The notes beneath the pieces are model-generated. The model did not search any database. It worked only from the letters and a program-made list of their open reading frames with translations, and had not been told where the DNA came from. From contig NZ_LR134331.1 of the NCBI RefSeq assembly GCF_900636965.1, positions 2,294,001-2,358,000 on the forward strand: a DNA stretch of 64,000 nucleotides, read 5' to 3'. Below, piece after piece: positions 17,773-27,301 of the stretch (its first letter is position 1; each line of letters starts with the position of its first letter). The stretch is from Lacticaseibacillus rhamnosus. Lineage in GTDB: Bacteria; Bacillota; Bacilli; Lactobacillales; Lactobacillaceae. The position numbers were made by a program, and so were the translations under genes.

Positions 17773-17941
17773 GCTATACCCTTAAAGTTCAAGAGGCGGT
17801 CACTGTCATGATGAATTATTTCAGAGTGGGAATACCGCTGTTAACGGGACTAAATGAAATGCTGAATGTCAATCAAGAAAGGAAATATATAGAACCTTTA
17901 TTGGTGTCAAAGAGACATTCTTCCACGTTTTATATAGCAGG
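17773..17941 (+). ncRNA. Right end of IS607-type copy 1; predicted omega-RNA scaffold region
   Basis: In TnpB elements the guide RNA is made from the 3' end of tnpB and the element's right end, with the guide taken from flanking DNA. This 169-bp stretch is non-coding and differs from copy 2 at only one position that I can see. Existence of the RNA is inferred from family knowledge, not shown by a motif. Confidence 0.35.
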
Positions 17942-17949
17942 TCATTTTC

Positions 17950-18363
17950 ATGTTAATGCAAACACATTTTTACTCTGAACTTCCCGTTTATCACCCTACA
18001 CAAATTGGGGCTTTGAAGGCGATTGCGTTAAAGCTGACCACTGACTATGACTTTGATTATCAAGAAGTTCTCAGTTCACTGTTAGCAAGCGCCGCAGAGG
18101 AGACACAATTGCTCAGTGATCGGATTGTTTTGACTTACGGGCACGTTAGCAAGCTATCCGCGCCAATGGTGATCGGATTCGACTTTGGCTCCCAATTACC
18201 GTGGGCGGCTGGACAGCAAATTAGCGGTGCAGTCGTGCTGCTAGTGCCAGTCTCAACTGATGATCAAACCATCCATGATTGGCTTGATGCGATTGCAACA
18301 AACAGCCGCGATCATCAAGATTTAGAGGCTGTAACTCAAATGGCAACTGCTGCTATTGCTTAA
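17950..18363 (+). CDS. Orphan PTS EIIA-like protein (tentative)
   Basis: Encodes 137 aa. The layout (RIVLTYGHVSKLSAPMVIGFDFGSQLPW, cited in parts: VLTYGHVSKLSAP, then IGFDFGSQLPW, then AVVLLVPV) resembles the fructose-type EIIA domain, with His at ~69 where the phosphorylated histidine would be. Similarity is weak and no other PTS genes are near. The start codon is now 9 bp after the IS607-type element, whose right-end AGG is the only remaining ribosome-binding sequence. Promoter and leader were probably separated from it by the insertion. A terminator follows. Confidence 0.4.
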   Translation: MLMQTHFYSELPVYHPTQIGALKAIALKLTTDYDFDYQEVLSSLLASAAEETQLLSDRIVLTYGHVSKLSAPMVIGFDFGSQLPWAAGQQISGAVVLLVPVSTDDQTIHDWLDAIATNSRDHQDLEAVTQMATAAIA

Positions 18364-18382
18364 AGCCCGCAGTCGCGTATCC

Positions 18383-18434
18383 AAGCCGATATGCGTGCAC
18401 GTTAAACGCGCTGCATGCCATATCGGCTTTTTCG
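18383..18434 (+). terminator. Terminator after the EIIA-like gene
   Basis: AAGCCGATATG...CATATCGGCTT followed by TTTC; an 11-bp perfect stem. Confidence 0.85.
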
Positions 18435-18476
18435 ACTGGGTGAATCGACTGGTATACTGTGTGTGGAGGTGCTTTC

Positions 18477-19412
18477 ATGGCGAATATTCACGACATTGCA
18501 CGCCTATCTGGTTACTCAACCGCAACGGTCTCGCGCGTGATTAATGGCCATCGTTATGTTTCGGCTGCTGCCCGCGCTAGAATTCTGACTGTTATGAAAC
18601 AGCTTGATTATGTGCCGAGCACGATGGCCCAGAATCTAAGCGCCGGTAAGACCCGGACAATCGGTGTCATTTTACCTCATACCGATCATCCCTATTTTGA
18701 ACAATTGGTAACGGGAATCTTAAACGCCGCTATGATCGGCAACTACCACGCCGTTATTTTACCCTCGCGTTACGATCAGGAACTTGAGCGCACTTATCTG
18801 GAAGCATTGCGCAGACAAGCCTATGATGGACTGATCTTCACATCCCACGGACTTGGTTTAAGCACTATTGCCAGTTACCAAAGATATGGTCCGATTGTTG
18901 TTTGCGAAGATCCGGGCCAGGTTAAACTTGCCGCTGCTTACGCTGATCGCACTCCCGCTTATCAAGCTGCATTTAACTGGATGAAGCGGCAAGGCCACAC
19001 TAGAATCGGTCTCTTGCTCAGTCGACCTTATGCGCAAAGTGCCACAAGCAAACTCACGATTAATAGTTATGTCGATGTTTTTGGTCACCGTCCCGAGCAA
19101 TCTTTGGTGGTTTATCAAATGCGTACTTTTCAAGATGGTTATCGCGCTGGAAAGATGCTTGCGGCGAAACAGCCTGATTTTATTTTGGGTAATGGTGACG
19201 ATATTACGGCAGGATTGCGGCAATATTTTGTTGATCAGCATCTCCCTATTCCGCCATTAATGGGTCAGGAAAATCAACTTTCCAGTCGGCTACTAAACAT
19301 GAGCACGATTGATCATCATGTAACCGCCATTGGTGCCGCAGCTTTAAAACTGGCCTTGCGTGCAGAAGTTGCTCAGACCGTAATTCAGTCCGATTTAATT
19401 CTTCGTGATTGA
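18477..19412 (+). CDS. LacI-family transcriptional regulator, CcpB-like
   Basis: Encodes 311 aa from ATG 18477, with GGAGG 7 bases before it. Residues 1-50 form the LacI helix-turn-helix (MANIHDIARLSGYSTATVSR VINGH). The hinge helix region LDYVPSTMAQNLSAGKT leads into a periplasmic-binding-like sensor domain with GVILPHTDHPYFEQLV. The length and N-terminal half resemble Bacillus CcpB, so a sugar-responsive repressor is likely. The effector is unknown. Whether it binds the TGTAACGCGTTACA palindrome at 15874 is an open question. Confidence 0.8.
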   Translation: MANIHDIARLSGYSTATVSRVINGHRYVSAAARARILTVMKQLDYVPSTMAQNLSAGKTRTIGVILPHTDHPYFEQLVTGILNAAMIGNYHAVILPSRYDQELERTYLEALRRQAYDGLIFTSHGLGLSTIASYQRYGPIVVCEDPGQVKLAAAYADRTPAYQAAFNWMKRQGHTRIGLLLSRPYAQSATSKLTINSYVDVFGHRPEQSLVVYQMRTFQDGYRAGKMLAAKQPDFILGNGDDITAGLRQYFVDQHLPIPPLMGQENQLSSRLLNMSTIDHHVTAIGAAALKLALRAEVAQTVIQSDLILRD

Positions 19413-19446
19413 TTTTTGTCTATTTTAACCAAAATTTAACCAAAAT

Positions 19447-19502
19447 AAAAACCGGCATTCAGCATGGCGTTTACACACCATATCTGTATGTCGGATTTTT
19501 TA
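19447..19502. terminator. Probable terminator between the LacI gene and the proteinase gene
   Basis: ACCGgCAT...ATGtCGG followed by ATTTTT on the plus strand, with an A-run on the other side. The stem is short and has a large loop. Confidence 0.45.
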
Positions 19503-19580
19503 AACCATAGATTCATAACCGAGCGTTACAACGCTTGACCGGTAGTCGATACTTGTAACGAATCGTTTTAAAGATAGTGA

Positions 19581-22500
19581 TTAGCTTTGCTTGCGTTTAC
19601 GCTTGATGCCAAGAAGACCTAGCCCACCCATGACTAAAGCTCCTAAGAAAGCAAGTGCGGGCCGTGGCGATTCATTTGTACTTGGCAGCGTATCTTTAGT
19701 GGACGCTTGACTGTTTGCACCATTACTATTGGCGTTTTCGGTCCCTGTTGGTTGTGCCGGCGTTTCTTGCGTCTGTTTCTTGTCGTCGCCGCCCTTAGGA
19801 TTGGTTGATGGTGTGTCTTTTGGTTGATTTCCCTTGTCAGTGCCAGAGCCTTTACCGGCATCTGAACCGCTTCCGGTGTCAGATCCTTTACCTGCTTCGG
19901 AACCACTTCCAGTGCCGGAACCTTTACCTGCTTCAGAACCGCTTCCGGTGCCGGAACCTTTACCTGCTTCAGAGCCACTTCCGCTGCCAGACCCTTTACC
20001 TGCTTCGGAACCACTTCCGGTGCCGGAACCTTTACCTGCTTCAGAGCCGCTTCCGGTGCCAGACCCTTTGCCAGTGTCAGAACCACTTCCGGATCCGCCT
20101 CCAGGTTGCTGTGGTGTCTTGGCAGCTGCCTCAACCGCTGCGGCAATTTTAGTCTTCAAACCAAACAAACCTTGCAATTGTGCAATCTTTTCAGTATCCG
20201 CTTTAGCTGCTGTACCTGCAGCAATGACAGCATCAACATCACCGTACCAGGTTTTACCGGTAGTGGTATCTTTGGCATTACCAACTTTGACAGGCGTTGC
20301 CGCTTTAATTGTTTTTGCCAATTGATTCAATGCAGCATCTAATACCTTATTGAAGTTGGTTTCAATTTGATCGGCGGTACTAGTTCCTGCTGTCGTTTGC
20401 GCAGCGACAGCGTCCAGTTCGGCATTTAGCGTTTTACCGGTGCTTGGATCGGTTTGGCCACCTAAATCAGTTCCAAACGCCTCTTTGGCAGATTGTATCT
20501 TGTTTAGTAGTGCAGCTTGTTGGTCTGCTGGCAGCTTATCAACCAACTGATTCACTGCGGTGGTCAGCTGCGTTGTTGCCGTTGTGAGTGTTTCAATTGT
20601 GGCATCAGCTTTAGCTAAAGCAGTCTGCGCCGATCCGATAGCGGTATTCAGAGCATCAGTTGTGGCGTCAGTATACTGAGCGCTCGCTGCTTTTGCCTTT
20701 GCTTGAGTAAGCAAATCCTGCAGCGTTGTTGTGGCCTTTTGTAACTGCGCCGGATCATCCGTCTTAATATTCTTAACCGCGTAATCTACTGCCGGCGATT
20801 CATTACCGTATAGATCAACAGCCTTAAATTTAAAGTCCGCGTTTGCCGATACACTCAGTCCCGTTGTCGGTAAATCTTGGTAAGTCTTGCCGCCATCAGT
20901 ACTGTATTGAACGGTCTCACCTGCTGCTGCCTTGGCTGTCAACGTCACTTCTTTAGCTGGATCAGTCGTATTTGGCGTAATTGTTGGCGCTGCGAGTGTC
21001 TTCTTAGGCTCATAATAAACCGTAATCTTTTTAGTTGTGACGTTACTGCCGCTATCTGTTGCCGCAACGGTTAAGACATTCTTGCCCTCTAATAGTTTCA
21101 CCGTCTGATCAATTGCCATATGACCCGGCTGCCCGCTGTTTAAGTTAATGTCCTCATATTGACTGGCAACCTGACTACCGTTAATTGCCAGTTCCAAATA
21201 ATTAACGTTATCTGTCGCTGTTCCGGTGATACGGAAATTCGGATCATTCGTATAGACAGGTTTGTCCGTCGAGCTATCGAGTGACAGTGTCGGGGCAATA
21301 GCATCTAAAATAAAGGTCAAGCTGTCTTGAACCGTTTTATCTTGCGTGGTATCACCAATTACAACGCCAAACGGTTTCTGACCGGCTGTCCCCAGATTCA
21401 ACTTAAAACTAAAGGTTAGATCATCATTAATCGGTACTTGTTTACCATCTACTTGCAAAGTCGTCGTCGGATGCTTGACTTTACCGGTAATCGTTGCAAT
21501 CCCGGTCTTAGGGTCATAGTACTTAGCATCTTTAACTTTCAGTTGATTTGCCCCGAAAGTGACGCCTTGGTCGAAGGTCACCGCATTTTTTAGGACATCG
21601 GCATCATAAGTTGAGTTTACCTTCTGCTGCTTGGTAACGGTATTGCCATCTTCATCTTCTGCCGTCACCGTAATGGTATTATCCCCATAGTTAACGGGTA
21701 CATCGCCACTAAAGTGATGTTTGGCATCCAAAGTAACCGGTGTTGTCGTGCCACCGTTAGTAACCGTTACCTTCTCAGTGTCGGCACTAGCTGTTCCGGT
21801 TACTTTAACGGTACTTTCGGACGTTTGATCTTGATTATCATTAACCCGCAAGTCACTAAAAGTAGGTGCCGCCAACCGGACATTCGTATCAAAATGTTTA
21901 ACTAACTGGGTATGTGCTTGGTCAGTATAAAGATCAACCTTCGTCGCATAGTCGCTGGCGTCAAGTGCCATAGTGGCTTTGAAACTATTGGCATCAGCGT
22001 CATAAGTGGTCGTCAAATCATGCTGCTTTCCTTGCGCATCGGTATAGGTACCATAAACAGCAGCCGGATACGTCCCGGTAAAGGTGTAAGTGCCACCTTG
22101 CTTCCCTGCTTGATAGTTAGCCGTTTGACTCGTGATTTTATCTGGTAAACCACCACCATTAATAATCAGATCATAAGCAGTTGATCCGGGCTTTTGTGCG
22201 GAAGCTGATTGATCCGTGGCGTTTGAGGCGTTATCGGTCAAATAAAGTTCAACATTATTATCGCCTTGACCCAAGGCTTGTGCCTGCTTATCCGTCAGTG
22301 GCGTTTCGAGTTTTGTGTAGCCATCAGCAGTTGTCCCTGTCGTCGTAAAGGTGCCATCAAGATTGGTGACTTGATTAACCGATGTTTTTGCACTCTTAGT
22401 GGCATCCAAACCGCTTCGATCGTCTTTTGCTTCAGCGGTGAGATAGTAAGTGGTTTTGCCTTTTTCCTGTCTAGACGTTAAAGCGACATGACGAACCGTT

Positions 22501-25500
22501 GGCGCCTTAGAGTCCAGCGTGAATGCTACATCGTATGTCTGCCGCTTGTCGCCGCCTTCAGGAACACCCGAAATACGGTACGTGTAGTTGCCATCAGCGG
22601 CTGTTTTGATATTGCCATCTCGTTGATCATAATACGTACCATCCCAAGCCGGTGCGCGATAGTAAGTATAGTTGCGACCAGTTGAATCATAATAAGTCTT
22701 AGTCTGGTTAGTCGTACTGCTGAGCGTTGTTACTTTGTTACCGTGATTATCCAGCACATCGACTTGCACATCGCTAATATTGCGTAACAGGTAGTATTGC
22801 ATGCTGATGTCATTATAAAGCGCGTTCTTATCGCTCGAAAAGGCCACTGCTTTATCATCAACCGTTTGCTTGCCACTTGCATCCGTGACTAAGCCACCGT
22901 AATACTGACTGCCGGTTTTCTTATTGGTGAGCACCGGAACAGTCCCATAATTGCCACCAGTTGGATCGTAAGTCACGCCATTCAGGCTATCCACGATCTT
23001 CCCGTCATTCCAATCACCAAAGAAGCCCATATATGGCAAGTTGAGATTCGAGCCATCATTTCCCTTGAAGTTCAAGAATCCTTCAACAAACTGTTGCTGA
23101 TCAAAAGTCTTAGGCAGTGAAAGCGTGAACGGTACCTTCACGGATTTTCCAGCCGGTACCACAATATCGGTATCCGGCTTGACTGCCGCATCAGTAATTT
23201 TCTTGTCATAGAGAACGCCTGAATTCGGATCGGTAGCCGAAGTATAAACCGCATTGGTGTCTTCATTGCTAGTCATTTGATACGTCAGCTGATGCTTGGT
23301 GCGGTTGGTAAACGTCAACTTAAACGTTTTGGTAGTGCTCGTGAAATCTTTCAATTCAACAGCAGGATAGCCGTTTTCCGAAACAACCGTTGATGGATTC
23401 TTCTCCAAAGCATCAATCGCGGCTTTGACATCCACCAACCCTGCTCCCTGTCGGCGTGGAGAGACGATGACATTATTATAGTTAATATCATTAATCGGTT
23501 TTGCAGTATTCATTTCAACTGTTTTGAGGAAATCGGTTAATGCTGTGCCTTTAAGTTGCTTATAGTCGGCATAGAACTCATTGTCTTTATTATTTAGCGC
23601 TTGTTTTAGAAGTGCCTGGGAGCCGGCGATAAATGGAGATGCCATTGAGGTCCCCGACATATTCGTATAACCATTGTTGTTTTGCGTTGACCAAATATTA
23701 CCACCCGGCGCTGTAATATCAGGCTTAAAGGAAAGATCAGATACAGGGCCATATGAAGTGAAACTTGACATCCGATCTGCTTTATAATTTTGATTTGGCA
23801 ACAACGCCAAGGCAATTTTTACGCCCAGACTGTCATTTGGATGCGCAGTTACCCAGTCAACCAGTTTTTGGCCAGTCGTATTGGAAAGACCAAAAGTAGG
23901 AAAAGTAGCCGTTAGAGAAATCGAAGTCAAAGGTGTGGATGTGCCATCATTATTAACAATGATTAAGCCTGCTGCACCAGCGGCCTCGGCATATTTCTGC
24001 TTGTCAGTGAAAGTCAGACTGCCACGTTTGACAATTGCAATTTTCCCTTTGGCATCCGCCGTATAGTCGCCAGCATCACCTGTACTTAACTTACCGCTTG
24101 CGTCTTTGACAACGTAGAATTTCTTCTGATCAAAACTGTCAACAAAGTCATTGCTTGAAAGCTGTACGGTTTCAGGCCCGAGTTTTAACCCGCTGCCGTC
24201 AGTAATCGTAACGGCTTGGTTGATGACATCTGTATTTTCGGCCGATGCGACAGTCGTTGCCCCGCGTGATGTCCCCGGTGTGCCAACCGTCTCATTATCC
24301 TGCAGGCCATAATAATCTTTGTTGACCCCTTCTGTACCTGACCCGGATGTACCCGAATTTCCTGCTGAAATAACCGCTGCGGTCCCGGATTCATTGGCGT
24401 TTTGAACGGCTGCAATTTCAGGATCTTCCAGTGTTTGATTGCCGGAAACAGACCCAAGGGACATATTCAAAACATCCGCGCCCAGTTTGGCCGAATCTTC
24501 AATCGCAGAAACAAGCGTTGACGAACCAGTCGTCGCCGATGTATCTGAATTGGTAAACACCTTCATCGCTAATAATTGTGATTCTGGCGCTACACCGACA
24601 ACTGACTTGGTTGGATCATCACCTGTACCGTTAGCCCCGATGATCCCGGAAACATGCATCCCATGCTGTTCATCAACCGTGTCGTCGGTAATCGTGTCAT
24701 TGTTATCTGCGTAATTAAAGCCATACGGAACCTTAGCCGTGAAATAACGCCCGTGTTTAGCAGTACTGGTGAATTTTTCAACATCTGTTCGGGTCAATTT
24801 GGCCTTTTTAGTATCACTAAGCCGCATGTCCTTATGGTTGGGGTCAATCCCAGTATCAATGACCGAGACAACCGTGCCTTCCCCTTTATACTTGTAATTA
24901 GACCAAACCGCCTGCACATTTGCCATTGAATTGGCCTTAGCATCGGTTGGGTAATAAACCTTGGCTAAAGTAACGGTTTTAACGCCGGGGATTTGTTTCA
25001 ACCGCGGAATATCAGCGACTTTGACTTTGGTTGTAAAGCCATTAACAACGTAACCATAGCTTTCTCCAGCTGTCTGATGCGTCACTTGTTCAACGGCTGA
25101 TTTAACACTGGCTTGAGCCGCGATGACCTGATTTGTTGCCTGCTGAATTTCGGCAGTACTGGAGTAATCGGGTTTGAGCGTGCCATTTTCGGAAGCCGGT
25201 GCCGCGCTCATCTGCACAATAACATCGACATAAGTATCCTGTTGCTGAACTTTATTTAACTTGTTGTAATCAATGCCTTTTGCGGCTAATTGGGTCGCAA
25301 TGGCTTGATTGGTCACCGCACTGGTCGTGTCTTTGGCAGTTCGTCCAGCTGAGGCAGTCTTGGCTTCCGCTAAATTTGTTCCTTTAGTTTGCTGCGAGAT
25401 TGCCGCTTTAGCTTGAACTTCACCAATTGGCAAAACAGAAAGTGCTCCTAATGCAACTGTGCTGGCTAAGAGAATTGATAGCCCTTTCCTTTTTGTTTGC

Positions 25501-25502
25501 AT
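19581..25502 (-). CDS. prtP: Cell-wall subtilisin-like proteinase (lactocepin, PrtP/PrtR type)
   Basis: 1973 aa from ATG 25502 behind GGAGGG. Signal peptide (~1-32) and propeptide (to ~185) precede an S8 domain with Asp216 (VIDTGID), His280 (HGMHVSG) and Ser619 (GTSMASP). These are within one residue of the positions I recall for lactococcal PrtP. A PA insert lies at ~440-560. Then come fn3-like A/B domains, a helical region (~1600-1790), a Gly/Ser wall spacer and a sorting signal. The sorting motif reads LPSTN instead of LPxTG, followed by a hydrophobic stretch and KRKRKQS. It cleaves casein outside the cell. The divergent foldase gene supports the assignment. Confidence 0.93.
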   Translation of the reverse strand: MQTKRKGLSILLASTVALGALSVLPIGEVQAKAAISQQTKGTNLAEAKTASAGRTAKDTTSAVTNQAIATQLAAKGIDYNKLNKVQQQDTYVDVIVQMSAAPASENGTLKPDYSSTAEIQQATNQVIAAQASVKSAVEQVTHQTAGESYGYVVNGFTTKVKVADIPRLKQIPGVKTVTLAKVYYPTDAKANSMANVQAVWSNYKYKGEGTVVSVIDTGIDPNHKDMRLSDTKKAKLTRTDVEKFTSTAKHGRYFTAKVPYGFNYADNNDTITDDTVDEQHGMHVSGIIGANGTGDDPTKSVVGVAPESQLLAMKVFTNSDTSATTGSSTLVSAIEDSAKLGADVLNMSLGSVSGNQTLEDPEIAAVQNANESGTAAVISAGNSGTSGSGTEGVNKDYYGLQDNETVGTPGTSRGATTVASAENTDVINQAVTITDGSGLKLGPETVQLSSNDFVDSFDQKKFYVVKDASGKLSTGDAGDYTADAKGKIAIVKRGSLTFTDKQKYAEAAGAAGLIIVNNDGTSTPLTSISLTATFPTFGLSNTTGQKLVDWVTAHPNDSLGVKIALALLPNQNYKADRMSSFTSYGPVSDLSFKPDITAPGGNIWSTQNNNGYTNMSGTSMASPFIAGSQALLKQALNNKDNEFYADYKQLKGTALTDFLKTVEMNTAKPINDINYNNVIVSPRRQGAGLVDVKAAIDALEKNPSTVVSENGYPAVELKDFTSTTKTFKLTFTNRTKHQLTYQMTSNEDTNAVYTSATDPNSGVLYDKKITDAAVKPDTDIVVPAGKSVKVPFTLSLPKTFDQQQFVEGFLNFKGNDGSNLNLPYMGFFGDWNDGKIVDSLNGVTYDPTGGNYGTVPVLTNKKTGSQYYGGLVTDASGKQTVDDKAVAFSSDKNALYNDISMQYYLLRNISDVQVDVLDNHGNKVTTLSSTTNQTKTYYDSTGRNYTYYRAPAWDGTYYDQRDGNIKTAADGNYTYRISGVPEGGDKRQTYDVAFTLDSKAPTVRHVALTSRQEKGKTTYYLTAEAKDDRSGLDATKSAKTSVNQVTNLDGTFTTTGTTADGYTKLETPLTDKQAQALGQGDNNVELYLTDNASNATDQSASAQKPGSTAYDLIINGGGLPDKITSQTANYQAGKQGGTYTFTGTYPAAVYGTYTDAQGKQHDLTTTYDADANSFKATMALDASDYATKVDLYTDQAHTQLVKHFDTNVRLAAPTFSDLRVNDNQDQTSESTVKVTGTASADTEKVTVTNGGTTTPVTLDAKHHFSGDVPVNYGDNTITVTAEDEDGNTVTKQQKVNSTYDADVLKNAVTFDQGVTFGANQLKVKDAKYYDPKTGIATITGKVKHPTTTLQVDGKQVPINDDLTFSFKLNLGTAGQKPFGVVIGDTTQDKTVQDSLTFILDAIAPTLSLDSSTDKPVYTNDPNFRITGTATDNVNYLELAINGSQVASQYEDINLNSGQPGHMAIDQTVKLLEGKNVLTVAATDSGSNVTTKKITVYYEPKKTLAAPTITPNTTDPAKEVTLTAKAAAGETVQYSTDGGKTYQDLPTTGLSVSANADFKFKAVDLYGNESPAVDYAVKNIKTDDPAQLQKATTTLQDLLTQAKAKAASAQYTDATTDALNTAIGSAQTALAKADATIETLTTATTQLTTAVNQLVDKLPADQQAALLNKIQSAKEAFGTDLGGQTDPSTGKTLNAELDAVAAQTTAGTSTADQIETNFNKVLDAALNQLAKTIKAATPVKVGNAKDTTTGKTWYGDVDAVIAAGTAAKADTEKIAQLQGLFGLKTKIAAAVEAAAKTPQQPGGGSGSGSDTGKGSGTGSGSEAGKGSGTGSGSEAGKGSGSGSGSEAGKGSGTGSGSEAGKGSGTGSGSEAGKGSDTGSGSDAGKGSGTDKGNQPKDTPSTNPKGGDDKKQTQETPAQPTGTENANSNGANSQASTKDTLPSTNESPRPALAFLGALVMGGLGLLGIKRKRKQS
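19840..20095 (-). repeat. 36-bp tandem repeats encoding the Gly/Ser wall spacer of the proteinase
   Basis: About seven units of the peptide GSGTGSGSEAGK (with GSD and GSGSGS variants) coded by near-identical 36-bp units. Such arrays often vary in number between strains. Confidence 0.85.
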
Positions 25503-25564
25503 CCTATACCCTCCGATTCCCAGTAATTTCAAAACTATTCAAACCTTGGCTTGATATAGTTAAG

Positions 25565-25592
25565 ATTATATACAGACACTCAGGAGTTTCAA
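25565..25592 (-). promoter_or_regulatory. Promoter of the proteinase gene
   Basis: Minus strand TTGAAA (25587-25592), 16-bp spacer, TATAAT (25565-25570), about 60 bp before the start codon. The 285-bp intergenic region must also hold the divergent foldase promoter, for which I see no clear match. Confidence 0.6.
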
Positions 25593-25787
25593 CATAATTT
25601 TTAATCTTTTATTAATTTTCTTATTTGTAAAAAAGCTCTCATGACTGTGATACTGGGCAATTCAGGTATGCTAAGGCGGAAAAATGTTTAAATTATGTGA
25701 TTATGAGGAATATGTTGAGTTTTTTAATATCCAACGTTAGAATGTAGCCACGATCTATTCCGCAATCTGTTAAAGGAGATTGATTTC

Positions 25788-26690
25788 ATGAAGAAAAAAC
25801 TGCGCGTTCCATTCTTAGCCGCAATGATGGCATCTTCAATCATGCTATTAAGCGGCTGCCAATCCAAACAAGCCGATAGTACAACGGTCGCTACATACTC
25901 CGGTGGTCAGGTCACACAAGCCAGTTTTTATAAAGAGCTCAAACAATCCCCGACCACCAAAACCGTTCTCGCTAACCTGCTTATCTATCGCGCACTCAAC
26001 AAAGCGTATGGAAAATCCGTCAGCGCCAAATCAGTGGACAATACTTATAACAGCTATAAAAATGAATATGGTGAAAACTTCACTTCTTTTTTGAGTCAAA
26101 ACGGCTTTAGTAAGAGCAGTTTTCGCCAAAGCATTCGAACCAACCTCTTAAGCGAAGTGGCACTAAAAAAGTTAAAGAAAGTCACCAACAGTCAACTTAA
26201 AGCCGCTTGGAAAACCTACCAACCCAAAGTGACCGTTCAGCATATTCTAACTAGCGATGAAAGTACAGCTAAACAAGTCATCAGTGATTTAGCAGCTGGC
26301 AAAGACTTCACGACGTTGGCAAAAACTTATTCAATCGATACCTCAACCAAGGATAAAGGTGGCAAAGTAAGCTTTGAATCGAACAGTAAAAGTCTTGATT
26401 CGACCTTTAAAGACGCCGCGTACAAGCTTAAAAATGGCGAGTATACACAATCACCGGTTAAAGTCACAAATGGGTATGAGGTCATTAAAATGATCAAGCA
26501 CCCGGCTAAAGGGACATTTTCAGACAGTAAGAAAGCCTTAACTGCTAGTGTCTATTCAAAATGGTCGCGTAATTCAAGTGTGATGCAACGTGTCATTAGT
26601 CAGGTACTGAAAGATCAACACGTCACCATCAAAGATAAAGATCTAGCGGATGCGCTTGACAGCTATAAACAAAGCGTCGCAGCCAATTAG
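25788..26690 (+). CDS. prsA: Foldase lipoprotein PrsA/PrtM (peptidyl-prolyl isomerase)
   Basis: Encodes 300 aa. A signal peptide ending in the lipobox LLSGC places Cys at residue ~24, so it is membrane-anchored outside the cell. The parvulin (rotamase) domain runs from ~145 to ~240 (VQHILTSDESTAKQVI through KVSFESNS to NGYEVIKMI). Divergent arrangement with a lactocepin gene is the classical prtP-prtM layout, and the length matches PrtM. It probably activates the secreted proteinase. An AAATAACAAC/GTTGTTATTT hairpin at 26728-26760 may end its transcript. Confidence 0.9.
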   Translation: MKKKLRVPFLAAMMASSIMLLSGCQSKQADSTTVATYSGGQVTQASFYKELKQSPTTKTVLANLLIYRALNKAYGKSVSAKSVDNTYNSYKNEYGENFTSFLSQNGFSKSSFRQSIRTNLLSEVALKKLKKVTNSQLKAAWKTYQPKVTVQHILTSDESTAKQVISDLAAGKDFTTLAKTYSIDTSTKDKGGKVSFESNSKSLDSTFKDAAYKLKNGEYTQSPVKVTNGYEVIKMIKHPAKGTFSDSKKALTASVYSKWSRNSSVMQRVISQVLKDQHVTIKDKDLADALDSYKQSVAAN

Positions 26691-26821
26691 TCCTTAGTTT
26701 GCTCACATGCCATGAATTTCTTCCTATTTAATAACAACTTTGTCATTGATGTTGTTATTTAAATCAATGACGGCATCGTGAGCTTGAGTTGTTATCTTCG
26801 GCAGTCTTTTAAAATTTATAC

Positions 26822-26875
26822 AAAAAAGCACCTCGCCTTTTGCGGTATTACCACGATTAAGCGAGGTGCTTTTGT
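26822..26875. terminator. Terminator of rplJ-rplL (probably bidirectional)
   Basis: AAAAAAGCACCTCGC...GCGAGGTGCTTTTGTTT. On the minus strand a 10-bp stem is followed by TTTTTT directly after rplL. Confidence 0.85.
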
Positions 26876-26892
26876 TTGAAAATGAAACTAGA

Positions 26893-27261
26893 TTATTTGA
26901 GGGTTACGGTTGCGCCGACTTCTTCAAGCTGTTCCTTGATCTTGTTAGCGTCGTCTTCGGACAAGCCTTCCTTGATAACCTTAGGAGCGGCATCAACGAG
27001 ACCCTTAGCATCCTTCAGACCTTGGCCAGTGATTTCACGAACTGCCTTGATAACCTTAACCTTTTCTTGGCCAGCTTCGGTCAATTCAACGTCATAGGAA
27101 TCCTTGGTAGCAGCAGCATCGCCACCAGCAGCAGCACCGGCAGCAACAGGAGCAGCTGCTTTAACACCGAATTCATCTTCGATCGACTTAACTAAGTCGT
27201 TTAGTTCCAAAATGGAAGCATCTTTAAGTTGTGCAATGATGCCATCTACATCTAAAGCCAT
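26893..27261 (-). CDS. rplL: 50S ribosomal protein L7/L12
   Basis: 122 aa: an N-terminal dimerisation domain ([27 protein letters not shown]), Ala/Gly-rich hinge, and the C-terminal factor-binding domain with [22 protein letters not shown]. It forms the stalk with L10 that recruits translation GTPases. It is separated from rplA by about 17 kb of accessory genes rather than following it. Confidence 0.97.
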   Translation of the reverse strand: MALDVDGIIAQLKDASILELNDLVKSIEDEFGVKAAAPVAAGAAAGGDAAATKDSYDVELTEAGQEKVKVIKAVREITGQGLKDAKGLVDAAPKVIKEGLSEDDANKIKEQLEEVGATVTLK

Positions 27262-27301
27262 GTTTGTTTCCTCCGTTTTTTAAATAGTTTGTAACGTAAA
27301 A

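Larger units (their letters stand above)
16104..17941 (+). mobile_element. IS607-type insertion element, copy 1 (decayed tnpA, nonsense tnpB)
   Basis: 1838 bp between GG dinucleotides at its two edges. The edges were fixed by alignment with copy 2 at 61229-63066: similarity starts at GGAGGTGATTAACAGCAG and ends at TATATAGCAGG. There are no terminal inverted repeats, as expected for IS607. It contains a relic tnpA (serine-recombinase type) and a tnpB. It separates the SD GGAGG (16099-16103) from the start codon at 17950. Confidence 0.85.
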
